From Haloterrigena gelatinilytica (GTDB lineage Archaea > Halobacteriota > Halobacteria > Halobacteriales > Natrialbaceae): 64,000 bases of DNA. Location of the stretch: positions 1,674,001 to 1,738,000 of the forward strand of contig NZ_JABUQZ010000001.1 in assembly GCF_013342145.1 (NCBI RefSeq), read 5' to 3'. This document shows, piece by piece, positions 44,830-53,541 of the stretch; position 1 is the stretch's first letter; every line of letters starts with the position of its first letter. The notes beneath the pieces were generated by a model, which saw only the letters and a list, made by a program, of their open reading frames with translations, was not told where the DNA came from and ran no database searches. The position numbers and the translations under genes are program-made.

Positions 44830-46265
44830 ACGGAACGGTCCTCGCCATCGTCGGCCTCTACCTGGTCGCGACGCTGGCGATCGGCTGGTACGGATACGTC
44901 CGAACGGGGGCGACGCCGGCCGAGTACTTCCTCGCGGGAGGGACTCTCGGACGAGTCGTCTTTCCGCTGACGATGTTCGCGACGCTGATGAGCGCCTTCA
45001 TCTTCCTCGGGAGCGCCGGCTGGGGATACCAGCACGGGATGGGGTGGTTCGCGCTCCTCGGCGTCGAGGCGGTCGCCGGGATCCCGCTCGCGCTGATCGG
45101 CCTCCGCGTGTGGCGGGTCGGCCGCGATCGAGGCGTTCTCACGCCGACGGAACTGATCGGCGCGGCCTACGACAGCGACGCGGTGAAGCTGGCGGTCCTC
45201 GTCGCGCAGTTCGTCTGGGCGGTTCCGTACCTCGCGATCCAGGCGATGGGCGGCGGCCTGCTGTTCGAGTCCATCACCGGCGGCGCGATCACGTTCACGC
45301 AGGGCGCGGTCCTGCTCACCGTCGTCACCGGGATCTACCTCACGCTCGGCGGCCTTCGGAGCGTCGCCTGGTCCGACGTCCTGCAGGGCGTCGCGGTCGT
45401 CGTCCTCCTCGGGGGTGCGATCGGCTACCTGTTCCCCGCGCTCGAGCCCGCCGCCGCGACGGCGAAGTTAGCGAGCGAGACCGATCTGTTGACGCCCGCC
45501 GGCGAACTCGGCTTCTTCACCCCCGGCGTGTGGCTGTCGTTCCTGTTGATGAACGCGATGGCGATCGTCGCCTACCCGCAGATGTTCCAGCGATTCCTCG
45601 CCGCCGAGGACGAGCGGGCGTTCAGGTCCCTGCTCGTCTGGTGGCCCGTGATGGTCGTCGTCGCGGCGCTGGTCCCCGTCTTCCTGGGGGTCTGGGGCGC
45701 CGCGACGATGCCCGGCCTCGAGGATCCGGACGCGATCCTGCCGGCGCTGCTGTCGGCGCACGCGCCGCCGTGGATCTTCGGCGTCGTCATGGGCGGCGCC
45801 CTCGCGGCGATGATGAGCACGGCCGACAGCCTCGTGCTCACGCTGTCGTCGATCGTCTCCCGGGACCTGTATCGCGCCCACCTGAACCCGGACGCGAGCA
45901 GCGGCAGGGAGACGTGGGTCGGCCGACTGACCGCGGTCGTCCTGTTGGGCTTCGGGCTGGCGATCGCGCTCGTCCAGCAGGGGACGATCATCGACCTCGC
46001 GGTCTACTTCATCCAGGGGAACGCGCTGTTGCTCCCGGCGTTCCTCGGCGCGCTGTACTGGCGGCGGGCCTCCGCGTGGGGCGCCCTGGCGTCGGTGTGT
46101 TGCGGTCAGGCGTACTTCGTCGCGGCGGAGTTCGGCCCCGCGCCGTCGTTCGCGTTCCTCCCGTTCGTCCCCGCGCTGGCCGTCGCCTGCGGCGCCCTCG
46201 CCGTCGGATCGCTGCTTTCGGGGCAGTCGAAGACGACCGCGCTCGTAGCGGCGAACAGGTCCTGA
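44826..46265 (+). CDS. Sodium:solute symporter family protein
   Basis: A 479-residue SSS/PanF-type symporter with about 13 helices. The pattern TLAIGWYGYVRTGATPAEYFLAGGTLGR near residues 15-45 and SAWGYQHGMGWFALLG-like region are typical. It imports an organic solute with Na+. Substrate not evident. Likely the same transcript as the downstream LuxE- and LuxC-like genes (61-base gap), which may point to a fatty-acid-like or carboxylate substrate. Confidence 0.92.
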   Translation: MNGTVLAIVGLYLVATLAIGWYGYVRTGATPAEYFLAGGTLGRVVFPLTMFATLMSAFIFLGSAGWGYQHGMGWFALLGVEAVAGIPLALIGLRVWRVGRDRGVLTPTELIGAAYDSDAVKLAVLVAQFVWAVPYLAIQAMGGGLLFESITGGAITFTQGAVLLTVVTGIYLTLGGLRSVAWSDVLQGVAVVVLLGGAIGYLFPALEPAAATAKLASETDLLTPAGELGFFTPGVWLSFLLMNAMAIVAYPQMFQRFLAAEDERAFRSLLVWWPVMVVVAALVPVFLGVWGAATMPGLEDPDAILPALLSAHAPPWIFGVVMGGALAAMMSTADSLVLTLSSIVSRDLYRAHLNPDASSGRETWVGRLTAVVLLGFGLAIALVQQGTIIDLAVYFIQGNALLLPAFLGALYWRRASAWGALASVCCGQAYFVAAEFGPAPSFAFLPFVPALAVACGALAVGSLLSGQSKTTALVAANRS

Positions 46266-46300
46266 CTCCCCCTCACGTCACGAAATTACGATTCCGAAGA

Positions 46301-46326
46301 CGAGTACGAGTACGATCACGATCACG
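46301..46326 (+). repeat. Short hexamer repeats before the LuxE-like gene
   Basis: CGAGTACGAGTACGATCACG continues with ATCACG, i.e. GAGTAC twice then GATCAC twice, directly before the ATG at 46327. It may be a by-product of slippage; no role is known. Confidence 0.4.
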
Positions 46327-47406
46327 ATGGAAACGACTTACACGAACCCGTACGCCCCGACCGATGCAACGCTCGACGAGTGGGTCCGAGACGTCATCGC
46401 GACCCACTTCGATCCCGAGGACGGCACGCCCTACTGGCTCGAGTGGCAGGCCGACCGCGGGATCGACGTTCGCGAGCGAGTCGACTCGTTCGCGGACCTC
46501 CGGGACGTCTTCGACCCGTTCGACGAAGACGTCCTCCGAACGCTCCCCGCCGCGGAGTTCGCGCCGCAGTCGCTCGAGGGCGACCGGCGCGTCTACGAGA
46601 CCGGCGGGACGACCGGCGCGCCGAAGCGGGTCGTCATGCGCGACTACTGGCGCGAGCAGGCCCGCTGGACGGCCCGACTGCTGGCGGAGTGGGAGTTCCC
46701 GACCGGGAACGTCCTCGGACTGGCCCCGCCGGGCGGCGCCAACAACGCCGGCACGTTCGTCCAGCACCTCGCCCACGAGTGGGACGCGCTGCCGTACCAC
46801 GTGACGATGGACCCCCGATGGGCCAAGCGCCTCTCCGAGCGACCCGACCGCGAGTTCGACGAGTACGTCGACCACCTCCTCGAGCAGGCCGAGCGCGTCC
46901 TCGAGAGCCAGCCGGTCGCGGTGCTGTTCACGACGGCGCGCCTGCTCGAGCGCCCGCGCGTTCGGGACCTCGTCGCCGACTCCTCGATCGAGGGGATCGT
47001 CCACGGCGGCACCGCGCTCGACCGAGACACCCACCGCGTCTTCCGCGAGGAGTGGTACGCGGACGTCGCCCTCGCCGGCGAGTACGGCAACACGCTGATG
47101 GGCGTCGCCCCGGAGGCGCCGCCGTCGCTCCGCGCGCCGTCCGAGCGAGCGTACCACCTCGACTACGTCCCCTGCTACCCGTACTTCGTCCCGGAGATCG
47201 TCGACGACGACGGCGAGGTCGTCCCCTACGGCGAGCGGGGAACGGTGCGACTCACCGTCCTGACGGAGGAGTTCTTCCTCCCGCTGTTGCCGGAGCGCGA
47301 CGCGGCGATCCGGATCGAAGGGGCGGGCGACCTGCCGTGGGACTGGGTCCGCACACCGGGCACGAGCGAGCGGGCCAGCGAGGACGCCGTCGAAGGGGTG
47401 TACTGA
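46327..47406 (+). CDS. LuxE-like acyl-protein synthetase
   Basis: A 359-residue member of the ANL adenylating superfamily, LuxE size (~370) rather than a full acyl-CoA ligase. The P-loop YETGGTTGAPKRVVMRDYW lies near residues 91-109, and VALAGEYGNTLMGVAPE near 252-268 has the adenylate-binding YG-T pattern. LuxE activates a fatty acid as acyl-AMP and carries it as an acyl-enzyme to LuxC. It ends one base before the LuxC-like gene. It could instead activate another carboxylate. Confidence 0.75.
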   Translation: METTYTNPYAPTDATLDEWVRDVIATHFDPEDGTPYWLEWQADRGIDVRERVDSFADLRDVFDPFDEDVLRTLPAAEFAPQSLEGDRRVYETGGTTGAPKRVVMRDYWREQARWTARLLAEWEFPTGNVLGLAPPGGANNAGTFVQHLAHEWDALPYHVTMDPRWAKRLSERPDREFDEYVDHLLEQAERVLESQPVAVLFTTARLLERPRVRDLVADSSIEGIVHGGTALDRDTHRVFREEWYADVALAGEYGNTLMGVAPEAPPSLRAPSERAYHLDYVPCYPYFVPEIVDDDGEVVPYGERGTVRLTVLTEEFFLPLLPERDAAIRIEGAGDLPWDWVRTPGTSERASEDAVEGVY

Positions 47407-47407
47407 C

Positions 47408-48781
47408 GTGCTCCCGGTCGTCTCCGACGGCGAGCGGGAGACGGTCCGATCGACGACGGTCGCGGGGATCGACGGCCCCGTCGCCGAGCTGGCGCGAGCG
47501 CCGACCGTCCGCGTCCGCGATGCGATCTCGACCGCTCGAGCGGCGGGGTTCGACGCCCTCGCGGACGTTCCGATCGCGGAACTGCTCGACCGCCTCGCGA
47601 CCGCTGGCGCGCTGTTCCTCGGCGAGGGCGCGCCGGCCGCCGGCGATCCGCTCGCGCCGTTCGAGACGTACCGCCGACGCGTCACCGAGGCGACGGGGCT
47701 GCCGGCCGGCTGGGTCCGAACCAGCGCCCACTGGCTCGCCGTCGGGCTCCGACACGCCGCCGAGTCGCTCCGGGCGCAGTCGCCGACCGGCGGACTCGAC
47801 GTCTACGACGACCCGACCTACACGCGGGAGACGACCGTGAGACTCGCGTTCACCCCTCGAGTGCGGGTCCTCGGGGCGTCGATGCCGGCCAACGACCCCA
47901 CTGTCTACGCGTGGCCGGCACTGGCGCTCGGGATGCGGATTCCGATCGTCCTCCGTCCCTCGGACCGGGAGCCGTTCACCGCGATCCGATTGGCTCGAGC
48001 GCTGCTCGCCGCCGGGATCCCGCCGTCGGCGGTTCACGTCCTGCCGGGGGATCGGTCCGTCGGCGAGACGATCTGCCGGGAGGCCGACCACGCCCTCGCG
48101 TTCGGCGGTTCGGAGGCGGTCGCGCCGTTTCGAGACGATCCGACCGTCGAGACGTACGGGCCAGGGGAGAGCGTCGCGATCCTCGGCCGCGATCCGACGG
48201 ACCGGGAACTGGACGCGCTGGCCCGCGGCGTCCGCCGTGCCGGCGGACGGGCCTGCTTCAACCTCACCCGGATCGTCGCGACCGGGGACTGCGATCCCGA
48301 CGCCCTCGCCGAGGGAGTGGCGGATCGGCTGGCCGGTGCCGACGCGGGCCCGCTTCACGACGACCGCACCGACGTTCCCGGGTTCGTCGATCGCGAGGCG
48401 GCCGTCCGAATCGACGACGCGATCGCGGCCATCGACGGGACGGACGTCGCCGCGGCCGACCGCGAGACGCGCCTCGTCGAGCGAGACGGCGCCGCCGGTC
48501 TGTTGCCGACCGTCCTCCGAACCGACGAACTCGTGCCCGAGTTCCCGTTCCCGTTCGTCGGCGTGGCCGAACGCGAGCGGTCGGCGCTGCCGGGCTGCCT
48601 CGAGGGCGCCTACCTCGCGGTCGCGATCGGCGACGACGACCTCGAGCGGCGGCTGGTTCGCTCGCCCGCGTTCAGAAAGGTCTACGGCGGCGGCTATCCC
48701 GCGAACGTCGATCTCCGGGAGACCCACGAGACGTACCTCGCGTCGTTCCTCTACGAGACGACGACCTACGATCCGGCGTAG
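47408..48781 (+). CDS. LuxC-like acyl reductase (aldehyde dehydrogenase fold)
   Basis: A 457-residue protein starting GTG, one base after the LuxE-like stop. The ALDH-type fold is seen in GASMPANDPTVYAWPALALGMRIPIVLRPSDREP and VHVLPGDRSVGETICREADHALAFGGSEA (cofactor site). The catalytic Cys is in RRAGGRACFNLTRIV, about residue 282. LuxC makes aldehyde from acyl groups with NADPH. With LuxE it would reduce an acid to an aldehyde. No luxAB genes are present. Confidence 0.75.
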   Translation: MLPVVSDGERETVRSTTVAGIDGPVAELARAPTVRVRDAISTARAAGFDALADVPIAELLDRLATAGALFLGEGAPAAGDPLAPFETYRRRVTEATGLPAGWVRTSAHWLAVGLRHAAESLRAQSPTGGLDVYDDPTYTRETTVRLAFTPRVRVLGASMPANDPTVYAWPALALGMRIPIVLRPSDREPFTAIRLARALLAAGIPPSAVHVLPGDRSVGETICREADHALAFGGSEAVAPFRDDPTVETYGPGESVAILGRDPTDRELDALARGVRRAGGRACFNLTRIVATGDCDPDALAEGVADRLAGADAGPLHDDRTDVPGFVDREAAVRIDDAIAAIDGTDVAAADRETRLVERDGAAGLLPTVLRTDELVPEFPFPFVGVAERERSALPGCLEGAYLAVAIGDDDLERRLVRSPAFRKVYGGGYPANVDLRETHETYLASFLYETTTYDPA

Positions 48782-48796
48782 CGCCGCCGGCTCCGC

Positions 48797-49540
48797 TCAG
48801 TCGATCGCCATGCCGCCGTCGACGCGGAGCACCTCGCCCGTCACGAACTCGTGGGCCGCGAGGAACCGGACCGCCGTCGCAACCTCGGACGGCGTCGCCT
48901 CGTAGCGATCGAGGAGCGTGTCGACGGTGTGATGACCCCGGAAGCGCCGCTCCTCGAGCGACTCGGTGATCTCGTCGTTCATCGGCGTGTCGACGGGGCC
49001 GGGCGCGACCGCCGACACGCGGATCCCGTCTGGTCCGAGTTCGCGCGCCAGCGCTCGCGTGGCACCGACGAGACCGCCCTTCGAGGCCGCGTACGTGACG
49101 TCGACCGTCCCGAGTTCGGCCGCGACGCTGCCGACGTTGACGATCGCTCCCTCGGTCTCGCGAAGCGGATCGACCGCGGCCGCCGCGACGTTGATCGCCC
49201 CCTCGAGGTTGGTCGAGAGGACGTCGCCGACTCGCGACGGCGCGGACTCGGCCGGACCCGGGGCGACGACGCCGGCGGCGTTGACGACCGTCGACAGCGG
49301 ACCGAGTTCGGCGGCGCCGTCGACCAGCGCCTTCGCGTCGTCGATAGCGGCGACGTCTCCGCCGACGACCGTCGCCGTTCGCCCGCGAGACTCGACGACG
49401 TCGGCGGTCCGCTCCGCGCCGGCCTCGTCGCTGTGGTAACCGACCGCGACGTCGGCGCCCGCTCGAGCCAGTTCCGCCGCGATCGCGCGTCCCACCGCGC
49501 CGGATCCGCCGGTGACGAGTGCGGTTCCCTCGATCTGCAT
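48797..49540 (-). CDS. Short-chain dehydrogenase/reductase
   Basis: A 247-residue SDR with cofactor motif VTGGSGAVGRAIAAEL (residues 9-24), NAAG, catalytic Ser in NVGSVAAELG and YAASK. Similar to FabG-like 3-oxoacyl reductases; the ~15-base gap makes it convergent with the LuxC-like gene. It oxidises alcohols or reduces carbonyls; substrate unknown. It might reduce the LuxCE aldehyde product, but that is speculation. Confidence 0.92.
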   Translation of the reverse strand: MQIEGTALVTGGSGAVGRAIAAELARAGADVAVGYHSDEAGAERTADVVESRGRTATVVGGDVAAIDDAKALVDGAAELGPLSTVVNAAGVVAPGPAESAPSRVGDVLSTNLEGAINVAAAAVDPLRETEGAIVNVGSVAAELGTVDVTYAASKGGLVGATRALARELGPDGIRVSAVAPGPVDTPMNDEITESLEERRFRGHHTVDTLLDRYEATPSEVATAVRFLAAHEFVTGEVLRVDGGMAID

Positions 49541-49674
49541 GCTCGAAGAGAGCCCGGTCGTCCAGTTAAGCCCTCTGTCACTCGATGCGGCGGGAGGAAA
49601 GCGACCGGCCCGCTACGCTCGCCGCGATCCCACACCCAAAACCGATATACAATTACATATTTACTACCGAAACT

Positions 49675-50370
49675 ATGGTTGAATTCAGTTCGAGCGAACG
49701 AGAGGCGATTTACAAAGCCATCTACGCGCGCCGAGATATCAGACGCTTCAGCGGGGAGCCGATTCCCGATGCGGTGTTATCGCGGTTGCTGGACGCTGCA
49801 CACCACGCGCCCAGCGTCGGCTTCTCGCAGCCCTGGGACTTCGTCGTCGTTCGAGACGACGGCACGAAGGCCGAGATCGCATCGATCGCCGAACGGGCGA
49901 TCGCCGCCGCGCGCGAAGGGTATCGGGAACCGCGGAAGTCGGACTTCGGTCGGCTGAAACTCGAGGGGATCACCGACGCGCCGGTGAATATCTGCGTTAC
50001 CTGTGACCCGACCCGCGACGCGCCCCACGTCCTCGGTCGCAACACGATGCAGGAGACGGACGTGTATTCGACGTGCTTGGCCGTCCAGAACCTCTGGCTC
50101 GCCGCTCGCGCCGAAGGCGTCGGCGTCGGATGGGTGTCCTTTCTCTATCCCCACGAACTCCGCGACGTGCTGGACGTTCCGCCGCACGTCCGTCCGGTCG
50201 CGTACCTCTGTGTCGGCTACCCCGAAGACGGATTTCCGCGGGAACCGGTCCTGCAACGCGAGGGCTGGCGCGAGCGCATCGACGGCGACGAGCTGATACA
50301 CGAGGGTCGGTGGAATCCCGACAAAACTCCGGAGACGCCGCCGCAGTCGCACTCGAGGACGAGCGACTGA
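49675..50370 (+). CDS. bluB: 5,6-dimethylbenzimidazole synthase BluB
   Basis: A 231-residue flavin-destructase of the nitroreductase fold from the ATG at 49675, preceded by A/T-rich ATATACAATTACATATT at 49646-49662. Key pattern ARRDIRRFSGEPIPDAVLSRLLDAAHHAPSVGFSQPWDF (residues ~17-55) and NTMQETDVYSTCLAVQNLWLAARAEGVGVGWVS. It converts reduced FMN with O2 to DMB, the lower ligand of cobalamin. It diverges from the SDR gene; a BtpA gene follows. Confidence 0.9.
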   Translation: MVEFSSSEREAIYKAIYARRDIRRFSGEPIPDAVLSRLLDAAHHAPSVGFSQPWDFVVVRDDGTKAEIASIAERAIAAAREGYREPRKSDFGRLKLEGITDAPVNICVTCDPTRDAPHVLGRNTMQETDVYSTCLAVQNLWLAARAEGVGVGWVSFLYPHELRDVLDVPPHVRPVAYLCVGYPEDGFPREPVLQREGWRERIDGDELIHEGRWNPDKTPETPPQSHSRTSD

Positions 50371-50450
50371 CCCGCCGTCAGCGGCCGCCGACTCCGCTCG
50401 CGCTGACGATGTCCGCGATGATTTATCTCGCTGGCGGTGCCAGCGCCGCT

Positions 50451-51293
50451 ATGCCCACGACTACGCCGCTCCGAACGCGCTTCGACGCCGATCGACCCGT
50501 CGTCGGGATGGTCCACCTCCCGCCCTTGCCGGGCGCACCGGGGTTCGACGGTGACCGCGACGCCGTCCGCACGCGCGCCCTCGAGGACGCCCGCCGCCTC
50601 GAGACCGGCGGGATCGACGGACTCGTCCTCGAGAACTTCGGCGACGCGCCCTTTCACCCCGACGACGTCCCGAAACACACCGTCGCCGAGATGACCGCTG
50701 TCGCGACCGAAGTAACCGACGCCGTAGCCGTCCCGGTCGGGATCAACGTCCTGCGCAACGACGCCGACGCCGCCCTCTCGGTCGCCGCGGCGGTCGACGC
50801 CGACTTCGTCCGCGTGAACGTCCACGTCGGCACCGCCGCGACCGACCAGGGCGTTCTCGAGGGACGGGCCCACGAGACGCTCCGGCTTCGCGACCGGATC
50901 GACGCCGACGTGGCCATCCTCGCGGACGTTCACGTCAAACACGCGACGCCGGTCGGCGACCGATCGATCGAGCGGGCCGCCCTCGAGGCGGTCGAGCGCG
51001 GCCGCGCGGACGGCGTCATCGTTTCGGGCCCCGGAACCGGCGACGAGACCGCACTCGAGGACGTCGAGCGGGTCGCGGATGCGCTGGACGCGACCGACGC
51101 GGCCGATCGCGCGCCCGTCTTCGTCGGCAGCGGCGTCACGAGCGAGACCGTCGCCGACTGCTTCGCGGCCGGCGCCGACGGCGTCATCGTCGGCACGGCG
51201 TTGAAGGAGGGCGCCGAGACGACCAACCCCGTCTCGAGCGAGCGCGTCGGGGACCTCGTGGCCGCGCGGGACGCGGACTCGAGTGCGGACTGA
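50451..51293 (+). CDS. BtpA-family protein
   Basis: A 280-residue TIM-barrel protein; the start at 50451 (MPTTTPLRT) is preferred because a TATA-like GATTTATCTC lies at 50417-50426, 25-35 bases upstream, although earlier in-frame ATGs exist. The motif VVGMVHLPPLPGAPGF near residue 16 is typical of BtpA/SgcQ. BtpA was named for photosystem I biogenesis in cyanobacteria, but archaeal members have unknown roles. It ends 23 bases before the ADH gene's stop (convergent). Confidence 0.9.
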   Translation: MPTTTPLRTRFDADRPVVGMVHLPPLPGAPGFDGDRDAVRTRALEDARRLETGGIDGLVLENFGDAPFHPDDVPKHTVAEMTAVATEVTDAVAVPVGINVLRNDADAALSVAAAVDADFVRVNVHVGTAATDQGVLEGRAHETLRLRDRIDADVAILADVHVKHATPVGDRSIERAALEAVERGRADGVIVSGPGTGDETALEDVERVADALDATDAADRAPVFVGSGVTSETVADCFAAGADGVIVGTALKEGAETTNPVSSERVGDLVAARDADSSAD

Positions 51294-51316
51294 CGGTCCG
51301 GCCGGTCGATACGGCT

Positions 51317-52639
51317 CTACTCCCAGTTGTACAACGCGTCCCGGAAAATTTCCGCCGCGTCGGCTTCCGTCACCGGTCGCGGGTTACAGCGCAGCAGCCG
51401 CTGCTGGGTCTCGACGGTCTGGCTCGCGAGCCAGTCGACGTCCTCCTCGGTGACGCCGGCGAGTTCGTTCAGTCCGCTGGGGACCACGTTCAGGTCCCGC
51501 TGGAGGCGGACGTACTCCTCTCGAGCGCGGTCGGCAGCCGCCCGCGTCCCGAGCCCGTCGGTGTCGGCGCCCAACATCTCCGCGACGCGAACGAACCGCT
51601 CGGGGTCGCTGGCGACGTTGTACCCCAGCGTGCTCGCCGGCGTGAGGACCGCAATCGTCTCACCGTGGTAGGTGTGGTATCGGTTCCCGACCGGGTAGGC
51701 CATCGCGTGACAGAGGCTCGCGCCCGCCGTGAGCCCGGCGATGGCGCCGAAGAGAGCGCCCTTGAGCATCGCCGCCCGCGCCTCGAGGTCGTCGCCGTTG
51801 TGGACCGCGGTCCGGACGTTGCTCGAGAGCAACCGAATGGCCCTCTCGGAGAACATCTCGGTGAGTTCCGTCCGACCGGCGTAGACGGGCCGGGTCTCCG
51901 GATCCGACGCCCGCAGGAGGCCGTCGAACGGATGGGTCGTGTACCCCTCGATGGCGTGGCCGAGCGCGTCCATCGCCGTCTTCCCCGTCGTCTCGGGCGG
52001 GAGCGTCGTCGTGAACGTCGGATCGAGTACGGCCGCGTCGGCACGGATGTGGTTGCTCGAGATCCCCTCCTTGATATCCTTCTCCTCGACCGAGAGGATG
52101 GCGACCGGCGAAATCTCGGCGCCGGTCCCGGCAGTCGTCGGCATGAGTACCAGCGGCGGGCCCGACTCGGTGAGCGACTCGCCCGCGCCGGTCGGCTCCG
52201 CGATGTAGTCGAGTACCTGCCCGCCGTTGGCGATCACCGCGCGGGTGGCCTTCGCGACGTCGATGCAACTGCCGCCGCCGAAGCCGACGTAGAAGTCGTA
52301 GCCCGCCTCGCCCTCGTTCGCGCGGACGAACTCGATGCAGCGGTCGACGTTCTCGATCGACGGCTCGCGTTCGGCGCCGTCCCAGACGGTGACGTCGTAG
52401 CCCGCGTCCTCGAGGTGGTCCGTGACGCGGTCGACGTGGCCGACGTCCGCGAGCGTCTCGTCGGTGACGACGAGACCGTGCGGGTCGTCCGCGGCGTCGA
52501 CACCCAGATCGGCGAGCTGAAAGCCCAGCTCTTCGACCGCGTTGCGGCCGAACCGGATCTGGGGCATCTGGAGGTGCCAGACCGTCTCCGGCGCGAGGTC
52601 GTGCTCGGGCGCCGACACGGAGCGGTCGTAGCCCGACAT
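51317..52639 (-). CDS. Iron-containing alcohol dehydrogenase (possible gamma-hydroxybutyrate dehydrogenase)
   Basis: A 440-residue type III alcohol dehydrogenase. It begins MSGYDRSVSAPEHDLAPETVWHLQMP. NAD motif GGGSCIDVAKA near residue 118; iron ligands in DAVLDP-like region, HAIEGYTTHP, and HAMAYPVGNRYHTYHGE. The start overlaps the lactonase stop by one base. The pair resembles BlcB with BlcC, which open gamma-butyrolactone and oxidise the product to succinate semialdehyde. Other alcohols are possible. Confidence 0.88.
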   Translation of the reverse strand: MSGYDRSVSAPEHDLAPETVWHLQMPQIRFGRNAVEELGFQLADLGVDAADDPHGLVVTDETLADVGHVDRVTDHLEDAGYDVTVWDGAEREPSIENVDRCIEFVRANEGEAGYDFYVGFGGGSCIDVAKATRAVIANGGQVLDYIAEPTGAGESLTESGPPLVLMPTTAGTGAEISPVAILSVEEKDIKEGISSNHIRADAAVLDPTFTTTLPPETTGKTAMDALGHAIEGYTTHPFDGLLRASDPETRPVYAGRTELTEMFSERAIRLLSSNVRTAVHNGDDLEARAAMLKGALFGAIAGLTAGASLCHAMAYPVGNRYHTYHGETIAVLTPASTLGYNVASDPERFVRVAEMLGADTDGLGTRAAADRAREEYVRLQRDLNVVPSGLNELAGVTEEDVDWLASQTVETQQRLLRCNPRPVTEADAAEIFRDALYNWE

Positions 52640-53445
52640 CAGTTCCCCCACCCGTCTTCGATCTCGGAGAACTGCTCGGTGTCGTGGCCGTAGACGACCT
52701 CGGCGTCGTGGCGGCGCTCGAGTTCCTTGATCCGCCGGAGGCTGTCGAACCACTCGGTTTTCCCCCAGAGCAGGCTCGCGCCGAGCGGTTCCTCCGCCTC
52801 GTAGTTCGGCGCCTGATAGACCTGATCGCCGGTGAAGACGAGCGTCCCGTCGTCGTCGAGGTGGATCACCGTACCCGTCAACCCGGGCGTGTGGCCGGGG
52901 AACCGGACGAACTCGACGTCCGTGAAATGCTCCTCGCGGTCGCGGTGAACGACCTCCCAGTTCAGGTCGTGGTCGAAGTCCTCGAGGACGTACGCGCCGC
53001 TGCCCTTGTCGGTCTTCGCGCTGTAGTAGGCGAACTTGAGTTCCCGCTCGTGGACGTAGATCGGGACGTCCGTCCCGTCGAAGAACTCGAGTCCGCCGGC
53101 GTGGTCGAGGTGCAGGTGCGTCTGGAACACCGCATCGATGTCGTCGAGGCGGTACCCCGCCGCCTCGAGGTCGTCGTCGAGCCGATGCTCGTGGGCGTCG
53201 TGCGGGTAGAACGCCTGCGAGAGCGCCTCCGGCCAGTGGCCCTCGAGGGCCTCGTGGTGAGAGCCCGTGTCCCAGAGGATCGTCGCCTCGGGGTGGTCGA
53301 TGACGAGGTTCCAGACCGGAATCTCCTCGTAATCGAGGTCCGGATTCGGCTCGTCGCGGGTTCCGAGGGTCTGGCCCTCGATCATGTAGTTCTGGTCGCA
53401 CTCGAGGCCACCCCGGTGGATCACGTCGACGGTCGCGTCAACCAT
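52639..53445 (-). CDS. MBL-fold lactonase (BlcC/AiiA-like)
   Basis: A 268-residue metallo-beta-lactamase fold from the ATG at 53445. The HxHxDH zinc motif is TH-LHLDHAGGLEF; FPGHTPG and FTGDQVYQAPN hold further ligands, and VYGHD is near the end. It resembles quorum-quenching/gamma-butyrolactone lactonases. Its stop overlaps the ADH start by one base, so both enzymes are co-made. Upstream open frame to 53526 is not supported. Confidence 0.85.
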   Translation of the reverse strand: MVDATVDVIHRGGLECDQNYMIEGQTLGTRDEPNPDLDYEEIPVWNLVIDHPEATILWDTGSHHEALEGHWPEALSQAFYPHDAHEHRLDDDLEAAGYRLDDIDAVFQTHLHLDHAGGLEFFDGTDVPIYVHERELKFAYYSAKTDKGSGAYVLEDFDHDLNWEVVHRDREEHFTDVEFVRFPGHTPGLTGTVIHLDDDGTLVFTGDQVYQAPNYEAEEPLGASLLWGKTEWFDSLRRIKELERRHDAEVVYGHDTEQFSEIEDGWGN

Positions 53446-53541
53446 TTGAAGACACTGCGAGTTCCTACACTGATTCCGCGAAAAAACGTTTGCGTGAGGA
53501 TCACACCCAGAGACGGTGGCGAGCACTTTTGCCGCCGGCGG

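Noticed and set aside
44816-46804. A 662-codon plus-strand frame overlapping the symporter and the LuxE-like gene
   Set aside because: Arg-rich shadow in another frame; the symporter and LuxE-like genes carry membrane segments and family motifs.
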